The notes under the pieces: model-generated | The model's input: the letters and a program-made list of their open reading frames with translations, nothing else | What the model was told of the DNA's origin: nothing | Database searches by the model: none | Translations under genes and position numbers: made by a program | In this document: positions 1 through 12,900 of the stretch, in pieces | How the letters are laid out: every line of letters begins with the position of its first letter | Numbering within the stretch: position 1 is the stretch's first letter | From: Casuarius casuarius | Taxonomy: Eukaryota > Chordata > Aves > Casuariiformes > Casuariidae | Assembly (NCBI GenBank): GCA_003342895.1 | Contig: PTFA01000082.1 | Coordinates: 3,110,197 to 3,174,196, forward strand | Length of the DNA stretch: 64,000 nucleotides | Reading direction: 5' to 3'

Positions 1-119
1 GCTACAAGCTTAAACGCAATTCAGTTCTAAAGCAAAAATGACTATTACGTATAGAAATTAAAAGAACAGAAAACGGAAATTACCACACCTCAGATGGAAA
101 GAAACCTAAGTGTACTTAC

Positions 120-163
120 TGCAATTTGGCAAGTAGGGACTGGACAATCTCTAGCCCAGAACA
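120..163 (-). CDS. Exon-like segment at left edge, 44 nt
   Basis: Donor TTGCA|gtaagt has six intronic consensus bases but an A at the exon end. The acceptor is GAGGTGTTTCAG. The frame reads CSGLEIVQSLLAKL plus two bases. It lies on the same strand as the 1.6 kb candidate and could be its downstream partner if the phases were resolved. Weak on its own. Confidence 0.2.
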
Positions 164-785
164 CTGAAACACCTCGCATCAGAAATTGCAAATCCACAAA
201 GATAACTTTTTAATAAAATACATTCTTTTTATAAGGATTCCCTATAGAATTCCCCCTACAGACAGAGGCAGCACTACACCACTTGGGAACAGCAAGCATA
301 GTATCTGCATTTAAAAAGGAAAAAGAAGTGAATGAGGTAGCTGCAAATTAAACTACAGTCCTAAGATTGCATTAGTTTGTTCCCAGTAGTATACAAACCT
401 TTAAAACAAACATAAAAGGTTAATACAATTAAAGGCATAGAGAATAAGGAAAATGGATAATACTGCCATTTGTCAAAGGCAGGTAGTGCCAGAATAGCCT
501 GTTCTTTCATAGGATAGCTCATTTTCTGGAGAATGAAAACACAGCATATTTAATCTAGCCAGACTGTAATAAAAACAGCTGGTGGCATGCCACAAGGGAA
601 AGTTGTCAAAATGGAGATTGATATAAAGATATAATGCAGAGGAATATGACTAAAGGGGATATGATGAAAGCTATACTCCAACTTGGACAAAGTCTTCTCA
701 TGGAGTCCCATTGGCATGAGGGGATGAAGCTGCTGAAAATACCAAGCACTGACTCTCACCAACACCAGTATAATTGAAGTATTAT

Positions 786-1245
786 TCAGGAAGAACTAGA
801 GGACCTTAAAGTTCAGGAACAGGCTGATGCGTAATAACATGAGCATAAAGTGGTAAACTTAAGAACTCAAAACTGTACGTTTGTCATTTGGCATCGTCAG
901 NAGGGAATGAGTAGGGTGTAATCACAGGATTAAGAGAGGAACGTGAGCCACCACGGATGAAGCAGCCCTCAAAGAGGCAAATGTGATTTAACAATGTGTT
1001 GGATGGGACATCTGACACACATCTTTCTCATCTGCAATGCTGTCTGCAGTGCTGCTTACTTGCATACAAGAAAGAACCAGTCAAACAGCAGGACACTAGG
1101 AGAAGCAGGGGATGGGAAGCTTATCTTGCAAGAGGAGGCTACGGAGAGTTTGGCTTATTTAGCCCTGAAGAGCAGAAACTAAGAGGGATATGATTAGGCC
1201 CTTAATATATTCATTAGGCAGTAAGTTAGAGGGGGAGGAATACTC
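786..1245 (+). mobile_element. CR1-type LINE fragment, 3' part of ORF2
   Basis: Decayed sense-strand LINE. The stretch at about 1,140-1,195 (GAGAGTTTGGCTTATTTAGC, then AGAAACTAAGAGGGATATGA) follows the conserved CR1 reading of the post-RT region (glu-leu-gly-leu-phe-ser ... arg-arg-leu-arg-gly-asp-met). The part near 940-990 resembles the segment around 'ser-gln-gln-cys-asp-ala-ala-ala-lys-lys-ala-asn', and 790-860 resembles the one before it. The body is full of stops. Identification is from memory of CR1 consensus. Confidence 0.6.
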
Positions 1246-1637
1246 TTTAAGCTAAAGGAGGACATGTGAAGCAGATTGCAGGCTGACTCTGCATAGACCC
1301 TAAGTAGCAAAGAAAACCCCCAAATCCATCTTGTTAAACATAAACTAAATTTATTTTGGAAACCACCAGAAGAGACTGGAGGCCCAGGGTCCCCCATTTC
1401 AGGCCAGTGAGTTGGGCTCCAGGCTGACAAGCCCTAGGGCATATCCTAAGGATGGTTTCAGCTATTATAACCATGTTCAGAGTTGCCTGCTCATGCTGCT
1501 GAGGTTCAGCCACCAAGTTTCTTTAGAGGAAATATTTACCAAACTGCTTGAATGAAGGAAGTAGCCTCAGCGGTGGCTGCTGAGCTAGCAACTGTTGTGG
1601 GGCTGCAAATAATGATATCAAGATAATGTGAATTTAC

Positions 1638-1703
1638 CTCTGAACAAGCAGAGTATTCCAATACCACCTGAGGAGCCATTCTGTAGAAGCTCTGCTTTCG
1701 TAG
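1638..1703 (-). CDS. Exon-like segment, 66 nt
   Basis: A long pyrimidine tract (CTCTCCTTTGCTTTCTTTTG) leads to ATCCATCCAG, and the donor is TTCAGAG|gtaaat. Frame one is open for 22 codons: LRKQSFYRMAPQVVLEYSAC then SE. A second frame is open too. If real, it belongs to a minus-strand gene that continues off the left edge. No neighbour could be joined with certainty. Confidence 0.33.
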
Positions 1704-1854
1704 CTGGATGGATTGCAAAAGAAAGCAAAGGAGAGTTTTAAAAATGTTTTAAACAACAGAGATGAAGTCAGAGCTAGGGACTGTCTGAGGATCAGTCTTT
1801 GCAGTTTTTAGTATCTTTTGTATCAACTTTAGTATCAACTCTTGGAAGGAGTTC

Positions 1855-2430
1855 AGCCAAAAATAGGAATAAGACAAACTTTGTAATCTGAGAAATACAA
1901 GTGAAATAGACTGGCAAAGCTTATTAAGTGATATGCTGATAAGTTGTTAAAATTTGGCTAAACTTTAAAGACATGATGAAGGTGGCTCAGAGGGAGTGTG
2001 TGCCATTATGCAAAATTAAGCACAGAATTTCAGAACCAATAAGTCTGAGTGACAAGTTGGTTAAGTTAATTGCAAGTAAAAATGGAGCTCTAAAAATTAC
2101 AGGGAGCATGAAACTACAGCATTGTTACTTCTAAAAAGAAAAATCAAAAGGAATGTAACGATGGTACTTGACGAGCATAAAGGAATATTAAAGCACAAAT
2201 AGCTAGGAGTATTAAGACTAACAATAAGATTTTTAAAAAATGTATTGGAGGATTGAAAACCGCAAGAGAACAAGTAGTTCCATAAATAAGGTGACAGAGT
2301 GAGAAAATATTTGTTATTGGAAAAAAGAATTAACAGAATAATTAAATCCTGTCTTATATTTGTATTTCACAAGCAGAATATTATTAAATATAAGACCTTG
2401 GAGAACATACTGTGGTCACGAAGAAATTCT
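1855..2430 (+). mobile_element. LINE-like decayed fragment (endonuclease-RT linker)
   Basis: The plus-strand reading near 2,215-2,285 gives KTNNKIFKKCIGGLKTARE, matching the CR1/L2 linker pattern 'lys-gly-asn-lys-lys-gly-phe-tyr-lys-tyr-ile ... lys-arg-lys'. The surrounding sequence is AT-rich with many stops. It lies downstream of a more 3' LINE segment on the same strand, so it is probably a separate insertion. Confidence 0.4.
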
Positions 2431-4048
2431 GAAAGCTGAGATTAACCTAATACCCTTGTTTAATATTAATGAGTATCTGAGACCCTGCTTGAACTAAAAT
2501 ATTGACATTTATTTATCTTGAGCTTGCCTTACATTGTCCATTATTTGAAAAAGGTGAAATTCTTTTAAGAGCAAGAGCTCCATCATGGCTCGCAACAGAA
2601 AACCAGCTCTAGCAGGGAACTCGTGTTAGGTCCAGAGTGGCTTGCCGTCATTATGAACATTCATTCAGAAAGGATCACGTTATGAGCTGTAGTAAATCAC
2701 CATCTGTTGACCACACTAAGCTCGGCAAAGCTTATGAGAGTCATTACTAAGATCTCTAGACATTCCCTCTGACTAAGCATGTTTCTCTGCGTCATTCCCA
2801 ATCAGCAACAGGGCAAAATAGGCATGGCCCACTGTCAGGAAAAATAAGGACTGTGTTCTCCCCAAAATGATGATTGTTTCAGTTTTTCTTGGCAGAGTTA
2901 AGGACCGAAAAAAAGAAAAAAAAAAAAAAACACCCAAACCAAAAAAAACCTCAAGCCCTCAGAAACAAAGCTTTTCCATTGCCTAAAATGCAGTTTCTTC
3001 CTGCTGTTCAACTTCTTTCTGTGCCTCCTGGACTCAGCCAGATGCTGCCTGCTTGGCAGCACTGGCTCCACAAGACCGCCACGTGCAGCCACGCTGCTGC
3101 CAGACTGCCGAAGCATCCCATGTAGGCAGGAGATCAGGGCAGCCCCAAGAGGGGGGAAGGAAAACAACATATGTGATCAGTCACATGAAGATCACTGTGA
3201 AGCACATGGGCAACGTGGTAGAATTAAAGTCGCAGGAGTATTTCCCAAATTTTCAGATATAAACAATGCTTTTACTAGCAAAAAGCTTGGGTTTTTTTCT
3301 TTTTTTTTCTTGCTTACTCACTCATGTGCAACAATAAGAAACGGATGGGTGGAAGGGTACAATGCAGCACCAGGGCACTACTTTGATGACAGCAGAGGGA
3401 AAACCCTTCTCATCACAGGGGAGAGCTGAACAGAAGAGACACTGTTTAGTCTAGGGGGAAAACTGGTTCCAAAAGGCAACAAATGACTCCTATTGAACAN
3501 GAATAAGGTTATTTCCGAATCAAGCTTTGCTACTGATTAGAAGAGGTCAGTGGACAAACCAGAGCAAGATCAAGGAGGCAGAGTAGAGTATGGTGAGTAA
3601 CTTTTAGTCAGCTGAGGAGAATCAAATGGAAGTAATGTGTTTTAAGAAGTGAAAAGTCATACAGCTTTAATTCATTCTTTTGGACTTGCTAATTTACCTT
3701 TTGGAGAGATATATGAGGATTAAGTTTCCCTTGCTGATTTTCTTTTCTTTCTTTTTACTGAGGCTGGGTACAGCAATTGCTTTCTCACCCTCCACCCCCC
3801 AGTATAAACAGTCAAGAAAATAAACAAACTCAAAAAAACAGACTGGAAAAAAATAGAAAAAAGAAGGGGTTGGGATGAATACTGTTTGCAGTCTTTCCTC
3901 AGATGGAAGCCCCTGGTCTTGTTTCTCTTGCCACACAGCGCAGGGACTCATGGTAGCAGGAGAGACTGCTGGCTGAGCCATTAGAAGCCAAAAGACAGCA
4001 AAAGGTGGAGGAAATGGGGACACTGAGCCATAAACTTTCCTTTTTTAG
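2431..4048. other. No supported gene
   Basis: AT-rich except for a GC-richer patch at about 2,990-3,160 that is open on both strands. Contains an A-rich tract at 2,908-2,940. Near 3,555-3,600 an exon-like segment ending ATATG|gtgagt is open on the plus strand, but its acceptor is weak. Nothing else seen. Confidence 0.5.
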
Positions 4049-4084
4049 GACAGTGATTCAAGCAATTTGGTGCAATTAATCATG
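4049..4084 (+). CDS. Exon-like segment, 36 nt
   Basis: A strong acceptor (AAACTTTCCTTTTTTAG) and a perfect donor (ATG|gtaagt) flank 36 bases. Only frame one is open: DSDSSNLVQLIM, in phase 0 at both ends. The splice signals are better than most in this window. Short pseudo-exons are common, and no neighbour was found. Confidence 0.3.
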
Positions 4085-7000
4085 GTAAGTGATCCTCCAC
4101 ATGCCCAGGTGTAGAAAAAGAGAAGGGCAGTTCAAAAATCTACATAGATATGGTCTTTAGTGCTTTCCAACGGATTGCAATAACCTTGTAGTGTATCTGA
4201 GAGTATGTTGTCAAACCCCACGACAAAATTAGTCTAGTGACTAAATCACTTACTCCTCTTCTCCTTGTTAGCTCAGCTCCAATGTTAACACGCGTCAGAA
4301 CAAACACGATGTGCTGCCCTGCTTGCCTCCTCCTCCAGCTCTTACAGTTCAGCTATCTGTCCTACAGCAGAATGGATAAACAGTTTTCTTGCCAAATAGT
4401 AGTGGATTAGCTGCAGCAGCGGTGACGACAGCACAGCGTGCGGAAGGATAAGAGTTACAATAGATATTCCCAAAGCAGTAACGTGAGCTGGGATAAGGAG
4501 GGAATGAAATGTCATCATTTAGATGAACAATTACACACTATGGAAATGATGACTAGTATTTGGATTGAGCAGAAGGGCGAGTTCAACGTCACAGCAACTC
4601 CCAAAGAAGTTCATCAGACAAAGGTTATGTATGCTGCACTTTAACCCCATATGCCAGTCCTGCAGCTTGAACGCAGACTATGTTGCTAAGATATATTCTA
4701 AATAGTATAATAAAATATTTGATAGTCTTAAAGTCATACTGTATTATCTGTGATTGGAAATATCCTGCCTTTGATAGTCTTTCAATCTGGGTCCAATCCT
4801 GAGAACCACTAAACATTCTTATTTCACATTGCCTCAAAGCCCCGCCAATTCTCAGAGTGACTCAGGATAGGACTAGTGAATTGAATGTATGTCTGAGAAT
4901 AAGTAAAACATNCACGATTTCAAGGTGCCTGGAATAGCGAAGCAAAACACATGATTTGCTACATATAAAAGAGAAAAAACATCATCACATTATACCTATG
5001 TTCCTAATGATATTAAAATTAATGCAGTTTTTAGCGAACCAAATAGAATATCCTAAACAAAACATTCGATGACTTGTCTGATGCTACCACTTCTGTACAT
5101 ACATATTAATTAGTAAAATTCTCTGCCACCTTCTGAACTGGAACATGTTCACTCCATTTTATACATAGTAAGAATGATTGAAGCACAAAGCTCGTAAGAG
5201 AAGGAACATCCAAACAAGAGCCTAAAGTGCCAGGTCAGTATCCTGCCCTGCTACAAATTTTCTATGCACTGGTACCTCAGTTTCCTATCTGAAGCCCTGG
5301 AAAACATGGACACCATGAGGAAAACTACATTCCAGCATGGAAGGAGCTCTGGTATTGTCGGGACAGCAGTGGAAAAGAGCTGTGAGGATATTGTCCAAAG
5401 TGCCAGAAAGACCTTCTGGTAGATGTAAGACCAGAAGTTGAGTCTACAATCACCCAGTCTTGTACCTTACCAGTAAAGATCACCTCCTCCACCCAAAACG
5501 TCCCATTCACTGATTAATGCAATCCCAATTGTTTCGTGAGTCTTTGGTGACTCGTGTCATAACATATTACATTATTCCTGAATTACTTTGACACAGGGAA
5601 CACTCTGGTTCCCAAAACTTCCCAGGAACCTGGAAAGTTTTGTTAGGAACAATTTCTTAAAATGTTTTTGGGCCCATTATTTACTTCCATTTTGCTTTAT
5701 GTATTTCACCCTGTCTCATTACTGCATGTTCCTCAGTTCTTTTCAGTAGGCCACTTATCTTCTTGGTCATTTCTGGTGCTTATCCCTTCTCTCCTAGTCT
5801 CCAGCAAGTCTGGAGCTCTCTCTGGTTCACTGCCTGGGTTATATTTCATTACGTCTGCCACATTATCTGCAGCAACCATCATTATAAAGGCTGCTGCATT
5901 AGCACTAGAAAGGGAGCAACGTTTTAACAGCTTTGTGTGGCAAATGCATTGGGGAAGGGTTGCTGCCATGCCTTGCCAAGTTCCCATTGCTTCACTTTCC
6001 CCACTAGTTCTCCAGCTTTGTCATTTGGGTGCTGAATTTATCGCGGGTTCCCTCTGGGTTGCTCTCATTAGGAAGGCATCCGGGCTGCAGTCTTTTCTGC
6101 TCATGCTGGAAAATTTGTTCCAGGTCACTGCTAAGCTGTAGACAGTGTATGCGTAACCTGTAATGAAATGAATGACTGCCCTATCGGCTGCCAAACTGTT
6201 CACGTGGGACTCCCCCTCCTCCCCCTCCCGAAATGGCTCCCCACTTGGCTGCCTGGATGTGGAATAACAAGGGAAAGAGAAAATTATAGATGAGACATTG
6301 GAGGTGCTCCTCCCCTCCCATCTTATATTTAGTAATATGCCTTGGGCAAGCCTCCACCCACCAAAACTGTTTGGGCTTCGAAAACTACAGAATAGCTGTA
6401 CTATACACACAGTTGTTGGCAGAGTTTGACGTTTTCATGTAGATACCAGCCACGTGAATGTGCCTTAAGATCTTAGATATTACTTGAGTGGTTACAACTA
6501 AAGACCAAAAATCCTAGAAGCACTAGATATACCAAAAGTGTAGATTATGCCTCAGAGATGCTACAGCCTCATTCATAGAAGAAGGATCTGTTTTATGACA
6601 AACACCTGTTTCTGGATATGCCCATCCAAACCCATGCTGCCTTCATCTTCTAAAGCCCAAATCAAAGTTGCTGTGAGCTTAAAAGAACTCAGAGTTTTCA
6701 TTCACACAGTACTTCCCATGGATTCATGATGCTGTAGCTTGAAAAGTAAAGCTGCCTCTTGCAGTGTATCCCTCCCAAGCATTGTTGGTTGCACCATCCA
6801 CAACCACCCTTGATCAGAAAACGTACAGAAAATCACCACAAACAGCAAGAGAAATTGCAGACACCATCCACACCACTGTTGCTAAATCAGGAACAAGTAA
6901 TGAGAGGGGCACCTCTTCTCCTGGCTGGAGATCTCTGTGGTCAGAAGAAGGGAGGACAAGGAGCGTTCCAGCGCTCTTTGGCCAAGACTCATCCCACCTA

Positions 7001-7852
7001 ATACTGGCCATCTAACCTTGGTGTCTACACAGAAGCATTGCTGCCATGCAAATACATGTAACTGATTTAGGAAAGGGGGGGCTCATTAGGCTCTGTCTGT
7101 TGTCCACGTGAAAGAAACGACTACCCTAGAGGGCAATTCAGAGCAAGAGACTAACCCTGGAGGAGCTGGGCTTTAGTCAGTTGAGATGCAATGAGTCATG
7201 ATTTTCTCCCTTTTGGAGCTTAACACAATCTCTCCTCATTTCTTTTGCCAGTTTGAGATTCCCCCCAACCCTTACCTGAGATTTTAGGAGCTTCTGCAAG
7301 GGAGTTGCAACCTCCCTTGCAGATCTGCCTACTACCTTCAACTGACCACAAAAAGCTACCCAACAAAGAAGGTGTTATTACACAATCAGCTGTGTTCAAT
7401 TTTACTTTATAATAATCACTACCTTTCAGAGAGCTAAAGTTTGACAGCTTCTTGGGTCTCCCAAAAGAAAGCAGGATCAAGCTTGCTGCAGCTGTTTCTC
7501 TGCAGCATTTCTCTCTCTCTCTCTAAAAGTGTTCTCAAGTTAATTTTGACGAGGTTTGAAAAGAGTAGGCTTGTGCTCCACGCTGCAAATGTTTTCAATT
7601 TGACAGTTCTGTCGGTGTGGGGGAGGGAGAGAGATCAGTGATATCTTTAAGTTACGCAATAAAAAGTTAGTTGTCTTCTTTGAATGCAGATTTCTACTGA
7701 AGTTTTAAATAACCTATTCTCTCAGGAAAGAACTGAAAAAGGTGGTTAACACAAGCCAGCTGAAGAAGCCCACTGCTGTTCCTGTAAATAAAGCTGACCT
7801 TCTAGAGTAGTGGCAGAGACTGCTGACCTTGTTTTTCTCCCTTACACCAGCA
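4085..7852. other. No supported gene; stop-poor patch at 5.66-6.41 kb
   Basis: The block at 5,662-6,410 has open frames on both strands (159 and 129 codons) and moderately higher GC. It has no convincing splice pair and no recognisable protein. Such double-open, motif-rich blocks can be conserved non-coding elements, but conservation cannot be seen from one sequence. A (TC)n run lies near 7,509-7,524. Confidence 0.45.
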
Positions 7853-7988
7853 ACTGCATATCCTTACATGCGTATCGTATTACCAGCCAAACAGTCAGCT
7901 TTCACGTATAGCAGGACAGAATAGTGCACGGCTCCAGCATTTATTAAAGGAAAGCTTGCTTGCTTCAGAGGACTCAAGCCTCTGCTGA
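7853..7988 (+). CDS. Possible 3'-terminal exon
   Basis: The acceptor is very strong (CCTTGTTTTTCTCCCTTACACCAG). With one leading base, 44 codons are open to TGA at 7,986-7,988, including SYYQPNSQLSRIAGQNSARL and QHLLKESLLASEDSSLC. An AATAAA sits near 8,696, giving a plausible 700-base 3' UTR that would contain a MIR. The minus strand is also open here, and no upstream exon was found, so this may be chance. Confidence 0.25.
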
Positions 7989-8474
7989 GCCTTGCACTGA
8001 CTAAAACTTTTCCAAGGGATGGGCAAGAATACATGTTTTGGTGAAAGTTCAAATTACTACACAACTGATTCCTTCGATTTAAAAGGAAAAAAAAGCATCA
8101 ATGGTTTTGCAACACATTCCAGCAATGACAGGCAGTGAAAAACCGGATGCTTTAACTACAGAAGCCTCACTGGGAAGACATGGTTTTACATTCTCATGTA
8201 GTCCACTATTTCAAAGATGTTAGAAGGGAAGAGTGTGCTTGCCAGGCTTTAAAGAAAATCATCTACTGAGAAGCACAAAGCTAAAGTAGTCCTCTTTAAC
8301 CCTCTCCCGTCATCCAGTAAATGACCTTCCATTTACAGTAAGGCAACTCCTTCAAGCAGTTTTCCTGCTCCTTTTCCAAGGCTTAGAACATGGAGCTTAG
8401 CCCTCTGGAAGGCAACGAGACTCTCTTTCCATGGGTTTGTGTCATTTTCATCAGTGCCGTACCAACATGTGAGC

Positions 8475-8645
8475 TGATCACATTAATGAACTTTACCCAC
8501 AACATGTTCCAGGGAACTGTTTGTCACATTATACAGATGGGGCTTCAAGACAGTCAAGATTATGTGATTTACCCAAGATCACAGCTGAAATTTGCAGCTG
8601 AGGTAATAAATCTGGCTTTCAAGTCCAAACCTGTATTTTTCCCAG
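8475..8645 (+). mobile_element. MIR SINE, sense
   Basis: ATTATACAGATGGGGC, then GATTTACCCAAGATCACAGC, then GCAGCTGAGG follow the MIR core and 3' order (TTTACAGATGAGGAAACTGAGG ... ACTTGCCCAAGGTCACACAGC). Many substitutions, as expected for this very old tetrapod SINE. Confidence 0.65.
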
Positions 8646-9890
8646 ACAAGATCATGCTTAACCTGTGAATATTTACATACCACCTCTAAAATATTAATAA
8701 AGTGACCTTTTCCCTTTTGCTAGCAACCTTTTTTTTCTTAATAGACCTCATCTTTCTTTCTCTTCTACTCCTCCATAATCCCCCGTAGTTTCTATTTCCA
8801 CACTGCTAGAAAACCCAGAGAGTAATGACAACAGCTCCTATTCCAGCCAGAGCACTGTAGATCCACGGAGGAACCTGGCCACTTTTCCCATCACTTTTGC
8901 ATACCTCCTCTTCCTTCCTAAGATTTTAATTATGAGCTGTAGAAGTCCCTGGTTCTAAAAGCAGCTTTAATTTCCCATGCTCCCTAAGAAGCAGTAGAGA
9001 GACCATTGCAGCAAATAACTGAGATACTGTCTGGCACCAGTGCTTCCCACAGGTAAGACCACAAAGCAGCCGGCCAGAGCCTGCATTGTGTAGTAGTCAC
9101 CACAGAGGTCCAAGAGGACCCGCACTCCAACCAGACACACAACCTCACCCAAAAGCTTCTGCCTTCATAAGCTGTGACAACCCATTACAGGGTCCAAGCA
9201 TCTTTTGTTGTGGTGGCATCCTTGGACAGCCACTATGGCCAACACTATGAAAATAATAGGGATACTAACTTGCAAGAGGAAAACACTTTTCCCCTATCAA
9301 GTTTACTTCAGACTTGGTAAAAAAAAAAAAGAAAAGACATTTCAAGGAGAATGAAATACTTGCTTTCATAACTAAGAGCAATATATTTTTAGAGATAAAA
9401 ATGATATTACTTCTACATGTCAATCTTTCAACTATTTTTCTATAATAGATATCTATTTCAAATGAAGTCATTTCATTTCAAAAGTTTTGATACTGTGCTT
9501 TTACTTTTCTTACNTACTTTGGACCTATATCCTGTAGGCAAATAATACACTGTGAACCACATTATAATTAAGCATCTAAATTTACACATTTTAGGGTTTT
9601 TTATTTAAAAACTACTCTTGAGCCCTACATTTCTTTCTGTTTACTAGTCAACAGCTTTGATTCTATTTTCAGCATTATCACTTCCCCCAATTTTCAAAGT
9701 AAGTCAAATGGCAACAAAGCACGGAAGAACCTCAAGAGGCAGCAGAACTCCAATACTAGAAAAATCTGCAATCATTCAAAGTCAATCATTTATAGCACAT
9801 TATCTCATAAGTAAATCTAAGAGTATCTTCTATGTGGAAATACAGTTACTCAAAACTCCGAGCAACACAATGTAACTTNGAAGCTTGACT

Positions 9891-9960
9891 TGTGTTGAGT
9901 GGGTTTTGGACCAATTGACCTTCAGATGTTCTTCCCAACTTGAATTATTCTATGATACAG
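9891..9960 (+). mobile_element. CR1 3' end
   Basis: GTTTTGGACCAATTGACCTT, then CTTCCCAACTTGAATTATTC and TATGATACAG match the CR1 3' terminus (TTGGACTAGATGACCT ... CCTTCCAACCT ... ATTCTATGAT). Heavily 5'-truncated, as is usual for avian CR1. Confidence 0.8.
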
Positions 9961-12900
9961 AGAAATCAGGTAGGAAACAACACTTGATAATTACAATTTC
10001 ATCTGAATAAGCAAAGAATTACTGAAGATATTTCAGTTTTTCCTCAGTATTGTTTTTTTCTTTCTGAAAAAATGTTTGGGGAGGGAGAATTTTTCCTTTA
10101 AAATGTCTAGCCTAGTGGCCTTGTAATTACCACCTGTGCTCTGAGAAGACATTCAAAGAAATTCACTAGTTTCTAGTCACAGTAATGAAATATATTGAGG
10201 AAGAATTATAATTCTAGAAATCAAAATAGAGTTACCATCCAAGGAGCTTTTGAAATACAGTGTAAGAGAGGTGGACTTGCTTAGAGGAAGCCTTGTTTTG
10301 CCTTAGTGTGGCTGCACTGCCAATGAGTAACTCCTAAAGCATCCCAATATGTATGTTCTCCAAGGAGATGCAGAGGGACCTTAGGAAGACACCTCAGGCA
10401 TTACCCAGAGGAAAGAAAGGCCGGTCCCTTTATGCACATCTGATTGATAGCCTCTAATTCTCTCTCCATACACAATCCCTTTTACTAACGTCCCAATTAC
10501 CTTGAAATACCTCCCTGTGTATTGCAGTGCCACAAGATTCACCCCCCTCCCACCGCGCAGACCTCCCCGGCCCTCAGTTGCAGGTCCACGTAACATGAGG
10601 GCATGAGGAGGTTTTCCTGGTGCTGGGAAAAGTGCCACCAGCCAGGCTCCTTGGAGCAACCTGAGGATGTGGTCTCTCCCTGCCGCTGCTCATCCCTGGG
10701 TGCTCACGGTCATGGGGACATGCAACACCAGCGAGTCCAACACATGATTATGGCTTGGCCCGAATGGCACAGCACAGTGCGGCGCAGGAGCCGTGACACA
10801 CACAGCCGTCTCACTCACCACATGTGAAATGGCATCTCGCTGCCCCATGCCACTGGGCAGGCGTTTTGAAAAGGTTAAATTTGCACTCAGCAGGCTGGGA
10901 AGAAAAAGAAGTGGAACCGTCCCTGTGCAAGAGGCACAATGAAGCAGTACAAATAAAAAGGGTCCTTTTATACAGCTAACAAAAAAGAAATGTATATGAG
11001 AAAGTATAGATTAAAAAACAAATCAGAAAAAAGACAGAAATAAAGATCCTCCTGCAGTTTCAGGAATTCAAAATGATTCTAGAATGAGAGTGAGAAATTT
11101 AATTTTCTGAATTCTCAGAATCAAAGNTGAAAAAGGCACTAAAAATCCCAAACTGGTACCAATGGGAAAAAAGCTCATTTCATCTTATTTAAGGTCTATA
11201 AATTAGTAACCTGAAATATTATTAGAAAGAAACAGCTCTTACCTTTTCCTAACATTCAGTTTATTAGTAAAACAGCTCATGTGCCATCAACACAGTCACT
11301 AGTTACAGACACATTAGCATCTAATCAACCCATCTGCCCTTGTACTACATTCCTACACCCTCACTCATTCCTTGGCAACAAAAAGCTGTGTTACGTAATT
11401 CTGGGCCAAATACAGAACCTTTCCTCTATGAACAATTTTTCTTCAAGAATGGAAAAGACAAATTTTTCAACCCCTTCAGCTCTGAAACACTTCCATCTTC
11501 TTTATTCTTCTATGAGGTACACTGAATTTCCTTCTAGGGCCCACAGTCCTTATAGGCAAATTCTAGTCATGATAGAATGCATTCAGTATTTTACTCAAAA
11601 CACAAGGCTTTTTCCCACACCTTATGCACTATCTTCATGGTAAAAAGCAATTTCTCAAATATTTTTCTACAATATCAATTATTATTTCAAGGTCAGAAAT
11701 AGTTTTAAGCATTTCATTTTGAACTGTTTGCTATATGCACTCTGGTGAGTACAAGTGTGCTGTAGAAAGCAGTATGTCATGGAAGTGTATGGAATAGAAT
11801 TTGGGGTATGTTTTTTGGGTAGTCATTAAAATAGGAAGTCTGGGTGGAGTCTGAGCACTGATGGTTTCATTAACTGATCACTTCCTAGCTTTTTGGCAAT
11901 TACATTGTCAGGGAAAAACACTTCTGTATTGCAGGAATCAGCTGAGAAAATCCATAATGAGGTGAGGAAATCTGAAACAATCTAGGCTTAATCTGGAATA
12001 GACCCACACTAGACAAAGTATGGGCTGAGAACANATAGCAACTGCACATATTTTCAGCTCTTCTTCACGACCAATTTAGCTCCCCCAGTGAAAAATGTTC
12101 CCTTTCTAGCTAGCCCCTGGGAATGGCTTCTCTTCAGTATTAACTGTTAGGCTCCCCCTCAAAAAAACAGGTATTCACCAAAGTCTAGAAGCAACAAAAT
12201 GCAGGTGTCAGAGGGCTGGAAGCCCCCCAGCTCTCAGGGAAGCAAGTGACATCCAGCCGGGAAGAGAGTATCTAGTCCGGAGACCATCTGCAAAGCCCCA
12301 ATGGTGATTACATGTTCGTTCNGCTCTTATGCCTACACCTCTGCTGACTGAAGAGCCAGGGCCAGGCCGTGCGCTGGGGCACGGATCACCCTTGGTTGTT
12401 GGCGTGCTCCTTAGCACAGTTTTGGCCCATGCTGACTAGCACAATGCCTGGGCACGCTTTGAGGTATTGCAGACACCAGGGCAATTCTCAGTGGGAAGAA
12501 TGGACAAGACGGTGGCAGGTTTGGCTTCCTCTGCCCTGCACAGTCCTCCAGCACTGCCCAGCAGGTGTTTCCACCTCCAGCACCTCCTCACGCCACAGCC
12601 CAGGGACTGCATATTCCCACAACACTCCCCCCCCCCTCAGCTTTGCCTACAAGGAGACAACCCTGGTGGACTGCAACGTGGACCGTAGTGCTTGAGGACA
12701 TCTGAGAACTGATCCTCCTCAACACCACCACTCAGACACTAATTCTTACTGCTCAAGACCAGAGGGCCTGCTATGAAGATTTCTTCATGTTTGAGGGATA
12801 TCATCTGCCAAATCCATAAAAAAAACCCCTAACAATGATAAATTTATTGTGGGGTAAAACAGGCTCCACAGAATGTTCTGTAGAGCTGCCAATGAACCCC

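Noticed and set aside
5245..5415. Minus-strand segment opening KVFLALWTISSQLFSTAVPT after a good acceptor
   Set aside because: No adequate donor, and the open frame runs into what looks like MIR-derived sequence.
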